A DNA stretch of 64,000 bases from Salinarchaeum sp. IM2453 (GCF_019693215.1 NZ_CP081183.1:2049226-2113225); one strand, 5' to 3'. Positions 43,681 through 52,547 are shown, numbered from the stretch's first letter. Notes: generated by a model not told the origin, from the letters alone. A program made the numbers and translations.

Positions 43681-43689
43681 TTTTTATTG
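43681..43689 (+). promoter_or_regulatory. TATA-like box, histidine-kinase gene
   Basis: TTTTTATTG is centred 27 nt before the ATG at 43712, consistent with a leaderless transcript and with that ATG as the start. Confidence 0.5.
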
Positions 43690-43711
43690 ATTACTCGCAT
43701 ACGATTAATAC

Positions 43712-46700
43712 ATGACTAAGGCGATCATTTTTGGAAGATCTCCTCCAAAAACTCCCTCATTGCCATCTTTTTCCGTCGAGCGGATGTCAACATCATCCTC
43801 AGTTCAGCAAATTCCCGATACCAATGATACATGTATTCTGGTCTTTGAATGTGAGTATTCTGAAGCAGCGAAAAGCGTAATTGATCTCATTGATACACTC
43901 TCATCACGGACAGGAAATCCTATTGTATATGTAGCCTCCCACACAGACGGAACTAAAGCGAGCGAGGCTCTTCGCGTTGGAGCATCCGGGTACTTTCCGT
44001 TAGATGATTATGCGGATCCTGACAACGAGCTGAATGAATGGCTACAAGAATTTCTGGCAAATCACAGCAAAGTCGGTAACGACTACGAGGACAACAACTT
44101 TGTATCGACTATACGAGATATCTCACAGGCAATAGCAGCATCCAATTCGGACTTTGAAACCCTCATCAATCGACTACTCAAAATCGGCGAAAACATACTT
44201 GATAGTGAAGCCTCGGTTCTTTCTCATATTGATGGGAACCAATATGAGTTCGAGGTACTACGTTCATCTGGGCTTCCACTTGACGCTGGAGATGTCTACT
44301 CACTGGAAGATACATACTGTAAACGAACAGTCTCAGACAAGCAAACAACAGCACTACCAGATGTTGAGCGCGATGCTCCAGATCTTGCTACACTTGGGGC
44401 ATATACTGATCTTGGGCTTGTTAGCTATCTTGGTGTACCAGTCGAAGTAAATGGAGATATCTATGGGACATTCTGTTACTTTGATACTAACCCCCGGGAT
44501 GAGTATACTGCTCAAGAGATCGTCTTAGTTGAACTACTTGGCGCGGTTGCTGAAACGACAATTCAGAGACGCCAATACGAGCGGGAGATCAAAACGGCAC
44601 GGGACGAAGTTGAGGATATTCTTGCTCGGATTCAAGATGGGTTCTTCGCTGTAGATAATAACTGGGATTTCACATACGTTAACCAGACGGCAGCGGAGTT
44701 ATTGGAACGCCCAGCGGGTGAATTAGTCGGGACTAATGTCTGGGATGAGTTCCCAGAGGCAATCCAAGATGCATTCTATGATGAGTATCATCGAGCAATG
44801 GACGAACAGATGCCAGTCTCCTTTGAAGAGTACTTCGCTCCGCTTGATATTTGGTTTGAAGTAAGTGCGTATCCGTCTCCTGATGGTTTATCAGTATACT
44901 TTAGTAACGTTACTGAACGAAAGCGGTACGAACGAGTACTAAGCGGACTTCTTGAAACAAGCCAAGCTACACAGCAGCTCACGGAAAAATCAGCACTCGC
45001 TGAACGGGTCGTTGATGATATACAGACTGTCCTGGGGTTTGATGCAAGTGCAGTATATCTTCAGGGAGACTCAGATAACCTGCTGAAGAAAACAGCTGGT
45101 AGCAAAAATCTCTCTGATGACATAGAAGAAATGATGCAGTCAGTTGCTGTATCCTCATTCTCTGAAATTAATCAGACCAAGGTAGTTAATACAACTACAG
45201 ACAAAAGTAAAGAGTCATATGCAGTCCTTGCTGTTCCACTTGCTGACTACGGACTGATTATTATCAAAAGTGACAGTGAGACTCCATTTACCTCGAATGA
45301 TATACGGGTCTCAGAGTTACTTGGCACAACAGTCTCATCTGCATTAGAACGAATTGAACGTCAACATGAGATCACTCGCTATGCTAATATACTTGAGACC
45401 GTAGAAGGGATGGTTTGGACCGTTGACGGTTCAGGAATATTTACTTTAGTCACAGAGCCTCTTGCTAGGCTACTGGGATATACGGTTGATGAAATGATTG
45501 GAACGTCTTTTGAACGGTATATTCAAGACGAAGATATACTGCCCATCCGAGAAATGGCCAACGAAATCCGACAAGATCCTACTCAATCAAGCCAGCAATA
45601 CCAAACAGTTGCCATTACTGCTGATGGCGATGAAATCCCTCTTGAAATCGAATTATCTACGTTTGATGAGCATAGCAACGATCAAGAAATAGTTGGTATC
45701 GCTCAAAATATATCAACACTTCGAGCAAAAGAGCAGCAAATAAAACAGGAGCGTGAGCGTTTTCGATATTTGTTTGAACATCTCCCTGATCCTGCAGTTG
45801 AGCTTGAATACTGTGATAATAGAATACAGATCCAGACGGCAAACAATGCATACACTGACCTAGTGCAAACTTCTGAAAAGGATATGAAAGGGGAGAAAAT
45901 CGAATCAATGACAAATACACTGATCCCAGGAGACCCCAACACTTTCTCCCCGTCTACTATTATGACACAGGAGATTACTGAAACGACAAAGAGCGGCCGA
46001 AAACATTTCCTATGTCATCAGATTCCATACTCAATCTCTGGTCGTTCTCGTAGCTTCAGAATTTACACTGACATTACCGGCATTAAGCGTCGCGAAGAGC
46101 AATTAACCGTTCTTCACCGTCTTCTTAGGCATAACCTTAGAAATGAATTGACAGCGATCACAGGATTTGCTGAAGTGATGATGGACCAATTGGAGGAACC
46201 ACATAGAGAGTATGCGCGACGTGTCTATAATTCTGGCTCAGAATTACAAGAGCTCAGTGAGACAGCAAAGCGTATCGCGGAAACAATCACTGACGATCCA
46301 GCTCCGATGGATCCGATCAATCTAACGAGCGTTCTATCTACAATAATCAGCAAACTAGAAAATGAGTTCCCAACAGCAGTAATCGATATTAATTTTTCAG
46401 AGGATGTTTACGTTCTTGCGGATGATCGACTGGATATTGTGTTCGAAGAACTAATTGATAATGCACTACGATATGTGAACACAGGCAACCCTTACACTGA
46501 AATCAACCTGAACCAAACAAACGGTGCTGTAGAAGTCGAAATTGCGGACAATGGCCCAGGGATTGATCCTGTCGAGTGGGAGGTTGTTACCCGAGAGCGG
46601 GAGGTTACACAATTAAGCCACGGAAGTGGACTGGGATTATGGCTTGTCACATGGCTTATTGAAGACTATGCTGGGGAATTAGACTACACCTCGACTGAAA

Positions 46701-46768
46701 ATGGCAGTATTGTCACGGTTCGATTACAGACGACTGCAGCTGACTCTTTCGAAAAAACATCATATTGA
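43712..46768 (+). CDS. Multi-domain PAS/GAF sensor histidine kinase
   Basis: 1018 residues. In order: a receiver-like domain (about 30-115; acceptor region degenerate), GAF (about 135-295), PAS (about 300-410), second GAF-like (about 425-560), PAS (about 565-690), PAS (about 690-800). The kinase core has H807 in RLLRHNLRNELTAITGF, the N-box ELIDNALRY, DNGPGID and GSGLGLWL. There is no membrane span, so it is cytosolic, probably sensing light, redox or a ligand through PAS/GAF. The TATA box supports the start at 43712; an internal Met 24 codons on is possible. No response regulator lies next to it. Confidence 0.9.
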   Translation: MTKAIIFGRSPPKTPSLPSFSVERMSTSSSVQQIPDTNDTCILVFECEYSEAAKSVIDLIDTLSSRTGNPIVYVASHTDGTKASEALRVGASGYFPLDDYADPDNELNEWLQEFLANHSKVGNDYEDNNFVSTIRDISQAIAASNSDFETLINRLLKIGENILDSEASVLSHIDGNQYEFEVLRSSGLPLDAGDVYSLEDTYCKRTVSDKQTTALPDVERDAPDLATLGAYTDLGLVSYLGVPVEVNGDIYGTFCYFDTNPRDEYTAQEIVLVELLGAVAETTIQRRQYEREIKTARDEVEDILARIQDGFFAVDNNWDFTYVNQTAAELLERPAGELVGTNVWDEFPEAIQDAFYDEYHRAMDEQMPVSFEEYFAPLDIWFEVSAYPSPDGLSVYFSNVTERKRYERVLSGLLETSQATQQLTEKSALAERVVDDIQTVLGFDASAVYLQGDSDNLLKKTAGSKNLSDDIEEMMQSVAVSSFSEINQTKVVNTTTDKSKESYAVLAVPLADYGLIIIKSDSETPFTSNDIRVSELLGTTVSSALERIERQHEITRYANILETVEGMVWTVDGSGIFTLVTEPLARLLGYTVDEMIGTSFERYIQDEDILPIREMANEIRQDPTQSSQQYQTVAITADGDEIPLEIELSTFDEHSNDQEIVGIAQNISTLRAKEQQIKQERERFRYLFEHLPDPAVELEYCDNRIQIQTANNAYTDLVQTSEKDMKGEKIESMTNTLIPGDPNTFSPSTIMTQEITETTKSGRKHFLCHQIPYSISGRSRSFRIYTDITGIKRREEQLTVLHRLLRHNLRNELTAITGFAEVMMDQLEEPHREYARRVYNSGSELQELSETAKRIAETITDDPAPMDPINLTSVLSTIISKLENEFPTAVIDINFSEDVYVLADDRLDIVFEELIDNALRYVNTGNPYTEINLNQTNGAVEVEIADNGPGIDPVEWEVVTREREVTQLSHGSGLGLWLVTWLIEDYAGELDYTSTENGSIVTVRLQTTAADSFEKTSY

Positions 46769-46823
46769 TCACAATAAAACAAATTAAACATCTTGGAAGC
46801 TCAACCAGAGACAGTTTATATTA

Positions 46824-48209
46824 TCAGCCAGTAGTTGGTAACACCAATTTAACCTTTGTCCCGCTGTCAATGTTGTTAAATGATACTGCTCCCTGCATCT
46901 GTCGAATGCCCCATTTAATCAGCCATAATCCCAGACCACTTCCATGGTGTAACGCCGTTTCTGTGCCATCAATAAGTGGTCTTAACTCTTCTTCTGGTAT
47001 GCCCGGACCGGTGTCTTGTATACAGATTGTCATATGCTGATCGACTCTCTTGGTTTTAACACTCACTTTTGGTGTCGCCGTATCGTTATGCTCGACAGCA
47101 TTCTCAAATATTTCTCTGAGAATCACTGTAAGTAGGTCTTTGTCAGCTTGTACCGTGTCATTTGGACAGATATTTAGTTGAATATCAACTGCTTTGTCTT
47201 GGGACTGAAACTCTTCCTTGATCTGGCAAACAACTGAGCTGAGATTCACAGACTCGTTTTGTGTTGTTTCTGTTAACAGTTCATCAAATTGCCTCGCCTC
47301 TTCTCCTACTTCGATTAACCTTACCGCTTCATCTTTGATTATCTCAGCTATTCGACTCTCGTTCTCTGCTATGGAAGATTTTATTTCCTCTGCATATCCA
47401 TGGATAACTGTCGCGCTGTTTCGTAAGTTGTGACGAAGAATCCGATTCAGTACTTCTAGCCGCTGTTTACGAAGTTTTTGATTAGAAATCTCTCGATTTA
47501 CAGCGATAAACTTTATTGGCGATCCAGATTTGTCGGTGACTGGTGTAATTGTCTGGTCAATTATATATCGCTCCCCGGTTTTTCGCTCATTGACGAGTTC
47601 CCCCCTCCATTTATGTCCGCTAAGTATTGTTTCCCAGAGATCAGCATATAATGCCTTTTTGTGCTCTCCTGACTTTAGTATGCGAGGCGTATTCCCTTGT
47701 AACTCTTCTCTACTATAACCTGTTTTTTCAACGGCTGCAGTATTTGCGTATTCGATTATCCCATCTGTATCCGTGATGATAACCGAATGTTCCAACTCGT
47801 TTACCATCGATTTAAACGACTGCAGGTAGCTTCTCCCCTTTTGTCGATCCGTAGTGTCTTGCATAAACACAGTGAGCCCTTCAGAATCTGGATACACCCG
47901 CATGTTGTACCATCGATCGTGTTGATGGCAGTACGTTTCAACTGTTTCCGTTTGCTGTTTGTTCATTGCCCGCCGGAGTGTTTTCCCAATTGTTGTGCCT
48001 TGGATCTCCGATAATATCTGCCAAACTGTACCATTACAAAGTTCTTCTGCAGACGTACGCAGCAACTCAATAGCTGTGGGATTAGCATATGTAAACTGCC
48101 ACTGCGTATCGAGCGCGAATACAGCATCTGAAACCCGGTCAAAAACAACTTGCTTTTGTTCTTCGGAATGAGCAACTACTCTTGGGTCGTCCATCCTGTA
48201 CAACAACAT
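46824..48209 (-). CDS. PAS sensor histidine kinase
   Basis: 461 residues. It has two PAS domains (about 20-125 and 130-245), H260 in RILRHNLRNSATVIHGY, the N-box EIFENAVEHND, DTGPGIPEEE and GSGLGLWLIKWGI. There are no membrane spans. It converges on the other kinase gene with 55 bp between the stops. The H-box HNLRN is the same as in that protein, and this type is common in haloarchaea, where partner regulators are often absent. A second ATG at 48194 is an alternative start. Confidence 0.9.
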   Translation of the reverse strand: MLLYRMDDPRVVAHSEEQKQVVFDRVSDAVFALDTQWQFTYANPTAIELLRTSAEELCNGTVWQILSEIQGTTIGKTLRRAMNKQQTETVETYCHQHDRWYNMRVYPDSEGLTVFMQDTTDRQKGRSYLQSFKSMVNELEHSVIITDTDGIIEYANTAAVEKTGYSREELQGNTPRILKSGEHKKALYADLWETILSGHKWRGELVNERKTGERYIIDQTITPVTDKSGSPIKFIAVNREISNQKLRKQRLEVLNRILRHNLRNSATVIHGYAEEIKSSIAENESRIAEIIKDEAVRLIEVGEEARQFDELLTETTQNESVNLSSVVCQIKEEFQSQDKAVDIQLNICPNDTVQADKDLLTVILREIFENAVEHNDTATPKVSVKTKRVDQHMTICIQDTGPGIPEEELRPLIDGTETALHHGSGLGLWLIKWGIRQMQGAVSFNNIDSGTKVKLVLPTTG

Positions 48210-48412
48210 TTCAAGCTACAGGTATGAGTCCATCGCTTAGTGAGCTCCGTTCGTCGATATGTCTGTCTGTAAAGCATTGCTAAGAGTAGAGCTAAAACAA
48301 CTCGCTGGCAATCATGTGGTGACGATAGACGGCATCTCTCGAACCACCTTGTCCTGAGACGGTTCATAGGCAATTCGATACTGCAATATACCTCCAGAAT
48401 GAAAATTCAAAC

Positions 48413-48502
48413 ATGGAGCTAGCAGCAATTCTTACAATCGGACTGGCTGTTTCAGCGTCAATCGTCGCAGTTCTTATCGCATTTATCGACATTATCATGT
48501 AA
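48413..48502 (+). CDS. Possible 29-residue membrane peptide
   Basis: ATG GAG CTA at 48413 opens MELAAILTIGLAVSASIVAV followed by LIAFIDIIM and a TAA stop. It is one hydrophobic span with acidic ends at residues 2 and 26. It could be a real micro-protein, but 29 codons give little statistical support and no homologue is known to me. Confidence 0.3.
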   Translation: MELAAILTIGLAVSASIVAVLIAFIDIIM

Positions 48503-48574
48503 ACATGCGCCCCAGTCTACACGGTGGTAATTTCCCGTTATGAAGGACCTATATGATAGGCAGCTAGATACTGC

Positions 48575-48628
48575 ATCTACAGGCGGAGCAGGCCGAGTGC
48601 CTTGGGGCTTGACCCCGAGGCGGTTCAC
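48575..48628 (+). repeat. Solo transposon right end, type B (best copy)
   Basis: Reads TCTACAGGCGGAGCAGGCCG, then AGTGCCTTGGGGCTTGACCC, then CGAGGCGGTTCAC. The TTGA-centred stem (CTTGGGG...CCCCGAG) and the TTCAC end are shared with the copies at 10512 and 14710. It lies about 115 bp from the next element's right end. Confidence 0.65.
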
Positions 48629-48742
48629 TCAAGGATCAATAAATCGAATTGTCATCGTATCAGCTGTCCCTGAACAGATAACACGGTAACTCTTATACCT
48701 ATTATCCACAGAGAGCTCTTTTTTTGTCTGTTAGACGTGTAC

Positions 48743-49753
48743 TTGACCTCCCCACACGGCTGAAGCTGTGGGTTTCCTCCCTGGGTATTCCCGGTTGGAT
48801 TACCCCGGCTGTGAATTTGCGGGTTCGCTGACGCTGGGTTGGTCGGGCGGACGCAACTGTTTCCCAAAATCGACGGGTGTCCAGCTGTGTCCATTCCACC
48901 CCCAGTATGCCCCTTCGGTGGGTGCGCTCCTGTCGCGCTCAGCAGACAGGGCAGCGGGCCGGGCCATCGGCCCTCCTTCAGACTGCAAGATGTTCCACGT
49001 CCCTGCCACGTCGCTGTGTGCATCCAACCGACAATCATGACACCGGAATGAATCGCCATTGCGAGCCACCTCACTACTTCCGCACTCGGGACACTCGCTA
49101 CTCGAATCGGCTTCACTCACTTCCTGGAACACAATCCCAACATCACTGAGTGTCAGATCGATCCGAGCCGAGAGTTGCCGATACGACCAAAAAGCGTGAT
49201 TTTTCTGGTTTACCGCAGCACTCCAATGCGTGTCCAGCACATCGGTCAAATCACCAACGTACACCGCGTCAACATTCCGTTCGAGTAGCCAGTCAGCAAT
49301 GTGGTTCACCGCCGAATTTCGACTGTGGTCGCACTTTCGGGTGCGAGTGTCATACAGTCGTTGAATCAGGCGACTTGTGGATTCTTTGCTTAGAAGCTCC
49401 GATTGGAGTCCTGCGATTCGTCCCGAATAGCTCTGAAGCCGCTCAAATTCCGGGCAGGCATGGGACACAGCAGCATTACCGTCTTCTGTGACAACAAACA
49501 ACGTACTGTTCGCACCTACGTCGATGGCGGCTGTCTGCGCCGTGTCCCCGGTGTCGAGTGTGTGAGTGAAGGCATCCTCTCGCTGTTCACGGATCTTGTC
49601 TGGTTGAATGGGGACAGGATGCTTGATACGAAGCTGGGCAGCGTGTTCGTCATAGATGAGTTCCAAGCGCCTATCGTCACCGTCTCATTGTGAATTCTTA
49701 CGGACTTTAACATCCACGCCCCTAAAGGAATGGGCTTTCCCCTCAATACCGCT
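48743..49753 (-). mobile_element. IS608/IS1341-like element with recognisable ends, 1011 bp
   Basis: On the minus strand the flank TTAC (49757-49754) precedes AGCGGTATTGAGGGGAAAGC and a left hairpin (CCCATTCCTTTAGGGGCGTGG). The right end has the hairpin CCCACAGCTTCAGCCGTGTGGG and ends GGAGGTCAA at 48743. The body carries a tnpB lacking its N-terminal part and no tnpA. Ends therefore look intact for trans-mobilisation, while the internal gene is deleted. Confidence 0.7.
48800..49666 (-). pseudogene. TnpB (IS1341-type), N-terminally truncated and lacking the RuvC-II glutamate
   Basis: 288 residues from a TTG; no in-frame start of normal length exists, because a TGA stands 21 nt upstream. It keeps the RuvC-I Asp (AAIDVGANST), the zinc finger CPECGSSEVARNGDSFRCHDC and the RuvC-III Asp (SDVAGTWNIL). 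Where TnpB usually reads EDL, it reads VYVGDLTDVLDTHW, so the RuvC-II glutamate position seems to be Gly. The roughly 100-150 N-terminal residues (WED/REC) are missing. A Pro/Ser-rich tail extends past the zinc finger. A working RNA-guided nuclease is unlikely. Confidence 0.75.
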
Positions 49754-50251
49754 GTAAGAAGCAGCTAAAACACTGTGCAACCATTATTCAGCTATAATAT
49801 AAAGGTGGCGCGTGGCATATAGGTTGGGACCCACTCCACGCGCCATTTTGGTGTAACATCCCCTGACTTATTTTTGTTGTGATTATCTGAGTTAATTTCT
49901 GATACTTTCACATTCAAGAGTACCTTGTGAGAGTAGCCATAGGTACCGAGGAGCGATATCATCGCGAGACCATCAGGAAGACTGTTTATACTATGTGAAG
50001 TCTATCCCCAGATTCTGCAGGCAAAGTACCCGAGACGTGACAATCACCAGTTCTAACAGGATGCTCAAACTAAACGTAATTATCTTTTCAGATACCTATA
50101 ATCTGCATAAAATTGTTATCCGTTGATTATATACTATAAGATGACAAATGTTTAAGTTAGTATTCGCTTAATTCGCTGCTGTCGGAAATATATTCATAGA
50201 GCATAAACTATCAAATACTCTGCCAATGAACTACCAGGGGGGTTGGGACCC
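49754..50251. other. 498-bp region upstream of trmB with a strong hairpin
   Basis: Contains the 10-bp-arm hairpin 49806-49845, a TATA-like CTATAATATAAA just before it, and a long AT-rich stretch to the trmB start. No gene is seen. The 12-mer GGTTGGGACCCA occurs in the hairpin loop and again at 50241-50252, ending on the trmB ATG. Confidence 0.5.
49806..49845. promoter_or_regulatory. Hairpin TGGCGCGTGG / CCACGCGCCA with nested TGGGACCCA
   Basis: The arms 49806-49815 and 49836-49845 pair perfectly over 10 bp. The 20-nt loop contains GGTTGGGACCCA, itself with a TGGG-A-CCCA palindrome. A TATA-like box lies about 10 nt before the first arm. It could be an operator, an RNA structure or a remnant of an element end. 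Role unknown. Confidence 0.5.
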
Positions 50252-51052
50252 ATGACCAACAATTCGGATTACGAGAAAGCTATAGAAATCTTACAGGAAC
50301 TTGGTCTTCGAGAATATGAGGCTGAATCGTTTGTTGCACTTACTCGAACGACAAGTGCAACAGCCAAAGATATTAGTGCTATTTCAGATGTGCCCCGAAC
50401 ACGGGTCTACGATGCGGTTCGAGTGCTTGAATCCAAAGGACTTGTTGAGGTACATCACACAAGTCCACAGGTGTTTCGGGCAGTCTCTGTTGACGCTGCA
50501 ATTGATATTTTAAGACGAGAATATCAGTCACAGACTGACCGACTACAGACAATTCTACACCGACTAGAGCCAATTCCACTCGAGGAAGAACCAGATGTCA
50601 GTCAGGAGGTATGGAGTATAAGCGGCAAAAAGGCAATCTACAGTCACATCAACTCGTTACTCAATGAAGCAGATAGTGAGATTGTTGTCTTATTCGGTCA
50701 GGAAGCACTGATGTCTGATACAGTCATTCAATTACTTCAGGATGTATCCGATATGAATGTCTCACTTACAATTGGAACAACCAGCGAACAGACCTCTGAT
50801 AAACTCAGTTCGACTCTACCGGACGCTGAGGTATTTACATCTAATCTCACATGGCTGGATGAAAGCTATGAAGATGATTCAACAGCTATCGGACAAATAC
50901 TTTTAGTTGATCGATCAAAACTGCTTGTCAGCTCATACGATCAAAATTTTAAGCAACAAAGTAGACAGGCGATTGTCGGGAGTGGGTTTAGCAATGGGGT
51001 TGTTGCCATTATCCGCCGATTAATGCTATCTGGGATACAGACCGACAGTTGA
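50252..51052 (+). CDS. TrmB-family transcriptional regulator
   Basis: 266 residues from the ATG at 50252 (a TTG 9 nt upstream is possible). The winged-helix N-domain, ILQELGLREYEAESFVALTRTTSATAKDIS...SDVPRTRVYDAVRVLESKGLVEVHHTSPQVFRAVS, is the TrmB signature. The C-domain (EVWSISGKKAIYSHINSLLNEADSEIVVLFGQ ... LLVDRSKLLVSSYD) is the effector-binding part of the TrmB/PLD-like type. It would respond to sugars or metabolites. No transporter operon is adjacent, so its targets are elsewhere or are itself. The start overlaps a 12-mer also found in the upstream hairpin. Confidence 0.9.
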   Translation: MTNNSDYEKAIEILQELGLREYEAESFVALTRTTSATAKDISAISDVPRTRVYDAVRVLESKGLVEVHHTSPQVFRAVSVDAAIDILRREYQSQTDRLQTILHRLEPIPLEEEPDVSQEVWSISGKKAIYSHINSLLNEADSEIVVLFGQEALMSDTVIQLLQDVSDMNVSLTIGTTSEQTSDKLSSTLPDAEVFTSNLTWLDESYEDDSTAIGQILLVDRSKLLVSSYDQNFKQQSRQAIVGSGFSNGVVAIIRRLMLSGIQTDS

Positions 51053-51290
51053 TTCCTACTGGAAAGGTCTGCAGTGTCACAGGATTTTCCCTGAGGCACT
51101 CTGTCTGCTACCTCCGTAGCCTGTGATGGTCCACAGGTATCTGAGGTAAGCTTTGTCCCCAGAGGCAGTTGACCAGCATGAAAAATGTCATATACAATTT
51201 TACTATTAATTGTCAGGAATTGCAGATATTATTATGTGACTCGATTAATCACAACAAGTATTATGTATGATGCCTGTGTTAATGCTAATA

Positions 51291-51395
51291 CACGCGGCAA
51301 ATCACTATCCGCCGCGTGGTTGTGTCCGGGCAGTTCGTTCAACATACCCCCCTTCCCCCCGCATGTTTGACAGTACTGCTGATTTTCCGGACACA
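51291..51395. ncRNA. Candidate structured RNA or compound palindromic region
   Basis: Perfect 8-bp arms CACGCGGC (51291-51298) and GCCGCGTG (51311-51318) are followed by perfect 9-bp arms TGTGTCCGG (51321-51329) and CCGGACACA (51387-51395). The inner pair AACAT (51341-51345) and ATGTT (51363-51367) encloses a C-rich loop. The order could make a two-stem RNA of about 105 nt. It may instead be nested ends of a decayed element. Confidence 0.35.
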
Positions 51396-51485
51396 CTTTA
51401 CTTATCAACCAGATGAGATTAGCCTGCGTACAAGTTAACCAATTCGTCAATCAACAGTTTGTCTATAGAGAAGTGGGCTGAGTAT

Positions 51486-51505
51486 CGGGGGGCGTCCCCG
51501 AGGGG
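51486..51505 (-). terminator. Hairpin after the mgtE stop
   Basis: CGGGGGGCGTCCCCG-type pairing lies within 25 bp of the mgtE stop on the minus strand. Archaeal terminators are mostly T-rich; only a weak pyrimidine run follows, so a role in termination or 3'-end stability is tentative. Confidence 0.35.
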
Positions 51506-51509
51506 TAGC

Positions 51510-52526
51510 CTAAATAAGTTCTGCGAGTAGGAAAGCCGCGAGACTGAAGTAAATAATCAATGCAGTCACGTCCTTGACCGTCGTAATCAGTGGGTCAGAC
51601 GCCGCTGCCGGATCGTATCCAAGCTTATGGATAATCCATGGTATGACATATCCGACTACGGAGGCAATGACACAGACGGCCACAAGACTGACGAAGACAA
51701 CTAACGTCAGTTCTGGGGCGAAGTCGTTACCTGCGTACACGCCTTGCCAGAGATACGCGCCTGCAGCACCTAGGAATCCAACGATCAAACCAATAACCCC
51801 GCCAATCAGTCCTTCACGGGCGAAGTGCCGCATTGCGTTGCGATCATCGATGTGTCCGACCGCAAGTCCACGAACGAAGATGGTAGACGCTTGAGTTCCA
51901 ACGTTTCCTCCCATGTCCATGATAACTGGGATAAAAAAGGCTAGTGCAGTAACAGCTTCAAGTTCTTCTTCATACCCACCGATGACAAGTGCAGCCAGAA
52001 GACCTCCGGCAAGGGCGACGATTAGCCATGGAAGTCGAAGCTGAAGGATGCGGCCGATCGATGATTCAAGCACATCAAGACTTCGATCTGCCTCAATGCC
52101 TGCAAATCCTGCTCGTTTGAACATGTCCTCCGTTGCCTCTTCTTCCATTACATCAACGATATCGTCGGCTCGGATCACTCCAACCAACTTTCCGTTATCA
52201 ACAGCAGGTAATGCTGGGAAATCTGTCTCACGAATCAGATTAGCTACATCCTCAGGATCGTCATCAATCTTAACATCAATAACGTCACTTTCCATCAACT
52301 CAGACACAACAGTATCTGGTTCAGCATTCAGTAGCTGTCGAGTTGATACAACACCAACTAACTGGTTGTTCTCATCAGTGACATAAACATAATATACCGT
52401 CGTTGCGTCGTCTCTTGGTGAAAAGGACCGCATTTTCTCAACTGCATCTTCAACAAACGCATCGTCGTCGACAGCTATGTATTCCTCCGATACAACTGGT
52501 CGAATTATCTCAGGTGCGCTCTCCAT
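51510..52526 (-). CDS. mgtE: MgtE-type magnesium transporter without the N-terminal superhelical domain
   Basis: 338 residues from the ATG at 52526; a GTG at 52547 is an alternative. Two CBS repeats (about 1-130, e.g. VYVTDENNQLVGVVSTRQLL and FPALPAVDNGKLVGVIRADDIVDVM) precede five hydrophobic spans. IMDMGGNVGTQASTIFVRGLAVGHI carries the Mg-selective pore motif (PxxxxxGGNxGxQ-like). The N-domain of typical MgtE (about 130 residues) is absent. CBS domains would sense Mg2+ or ATP. The likely regulatory 5' region is the 339-bp gap to the next gene. Confidence 0.9.
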   Translation of the reverse strand: MESAPEIIRPVVSEEYIAVDDDAFVEDAVEKMRSFSPRDDATTVYYVYVTDENNQLVGVVSTRQLLNAEPDTVVSELMESDVIDVKIDDDPEDVANLIRETDFPALPAVDNGKLVGVIRADDIVDVMEEEATEDMFKRAGFAGIEADRSLDVLESSIGRILQLRLPWLIVALAGGLLAALVIGGYEEELEAVTALAFFIPVIMDMGGNVGTQASTIFVRGLAVGHIDDRNAMRHFAREGLIGGVIGLIVGFLGAAGAYLWQGVYAGNDFAPELTLVVFVSLVAVCVIASVVGYVIPWIIHKLGYDPAAASDPLITTVKDVTALIIYFSLAAFLLAELI

Positions 52527-52547
52527 ATCTATTTTCTCGTAGGGCAC

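Larger units (their letters stand above)
48210..48742. other. 533-bp stretch with one tiny possible gene and an element end
   Basis: Contains the possible 29-codon membrane peptide gene at 48413 and the type B end at 48575-48628. The first 180 bp is presumably the promoter region of the PAS kinase, with no box I can place confidently. Confidence 0.45.
51053..51509. other. 457-bp region after trmB with compound inverted repeats
   Basis: Near 51291-51395 lie CACGCGGC/GCCGCGTG and TGTGTCCGG/CCGGACACA inverted repeats plus a C-rich run. A further stem of CGGGG/CCCCG type lies at about 51486-51505, just beyond the mgtE stop. A minus-strand frame here carries CQTCGGKGG but has otherwise odd composition, so I do not call a gene. 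Confidence 0.5.

Noticed and set aside
48577-48700. CRISPR-like or riboswitch interpretation of the ends and stems
   Set aside because: Repeats are dispersed singly, not arrayed with spacers, and no cas genes occur. The stems fit transposon ends better than any archaeal riboswitch.
51232-51450. 72-codon minus-strand frame with CQTCGGKGG
   Set aside because: Attractive Cys pattern, but it crosses the inverted repeats at 51291-51395, and the rest of the frame has no haloarchaeal composition. Called non-coding with doubt.
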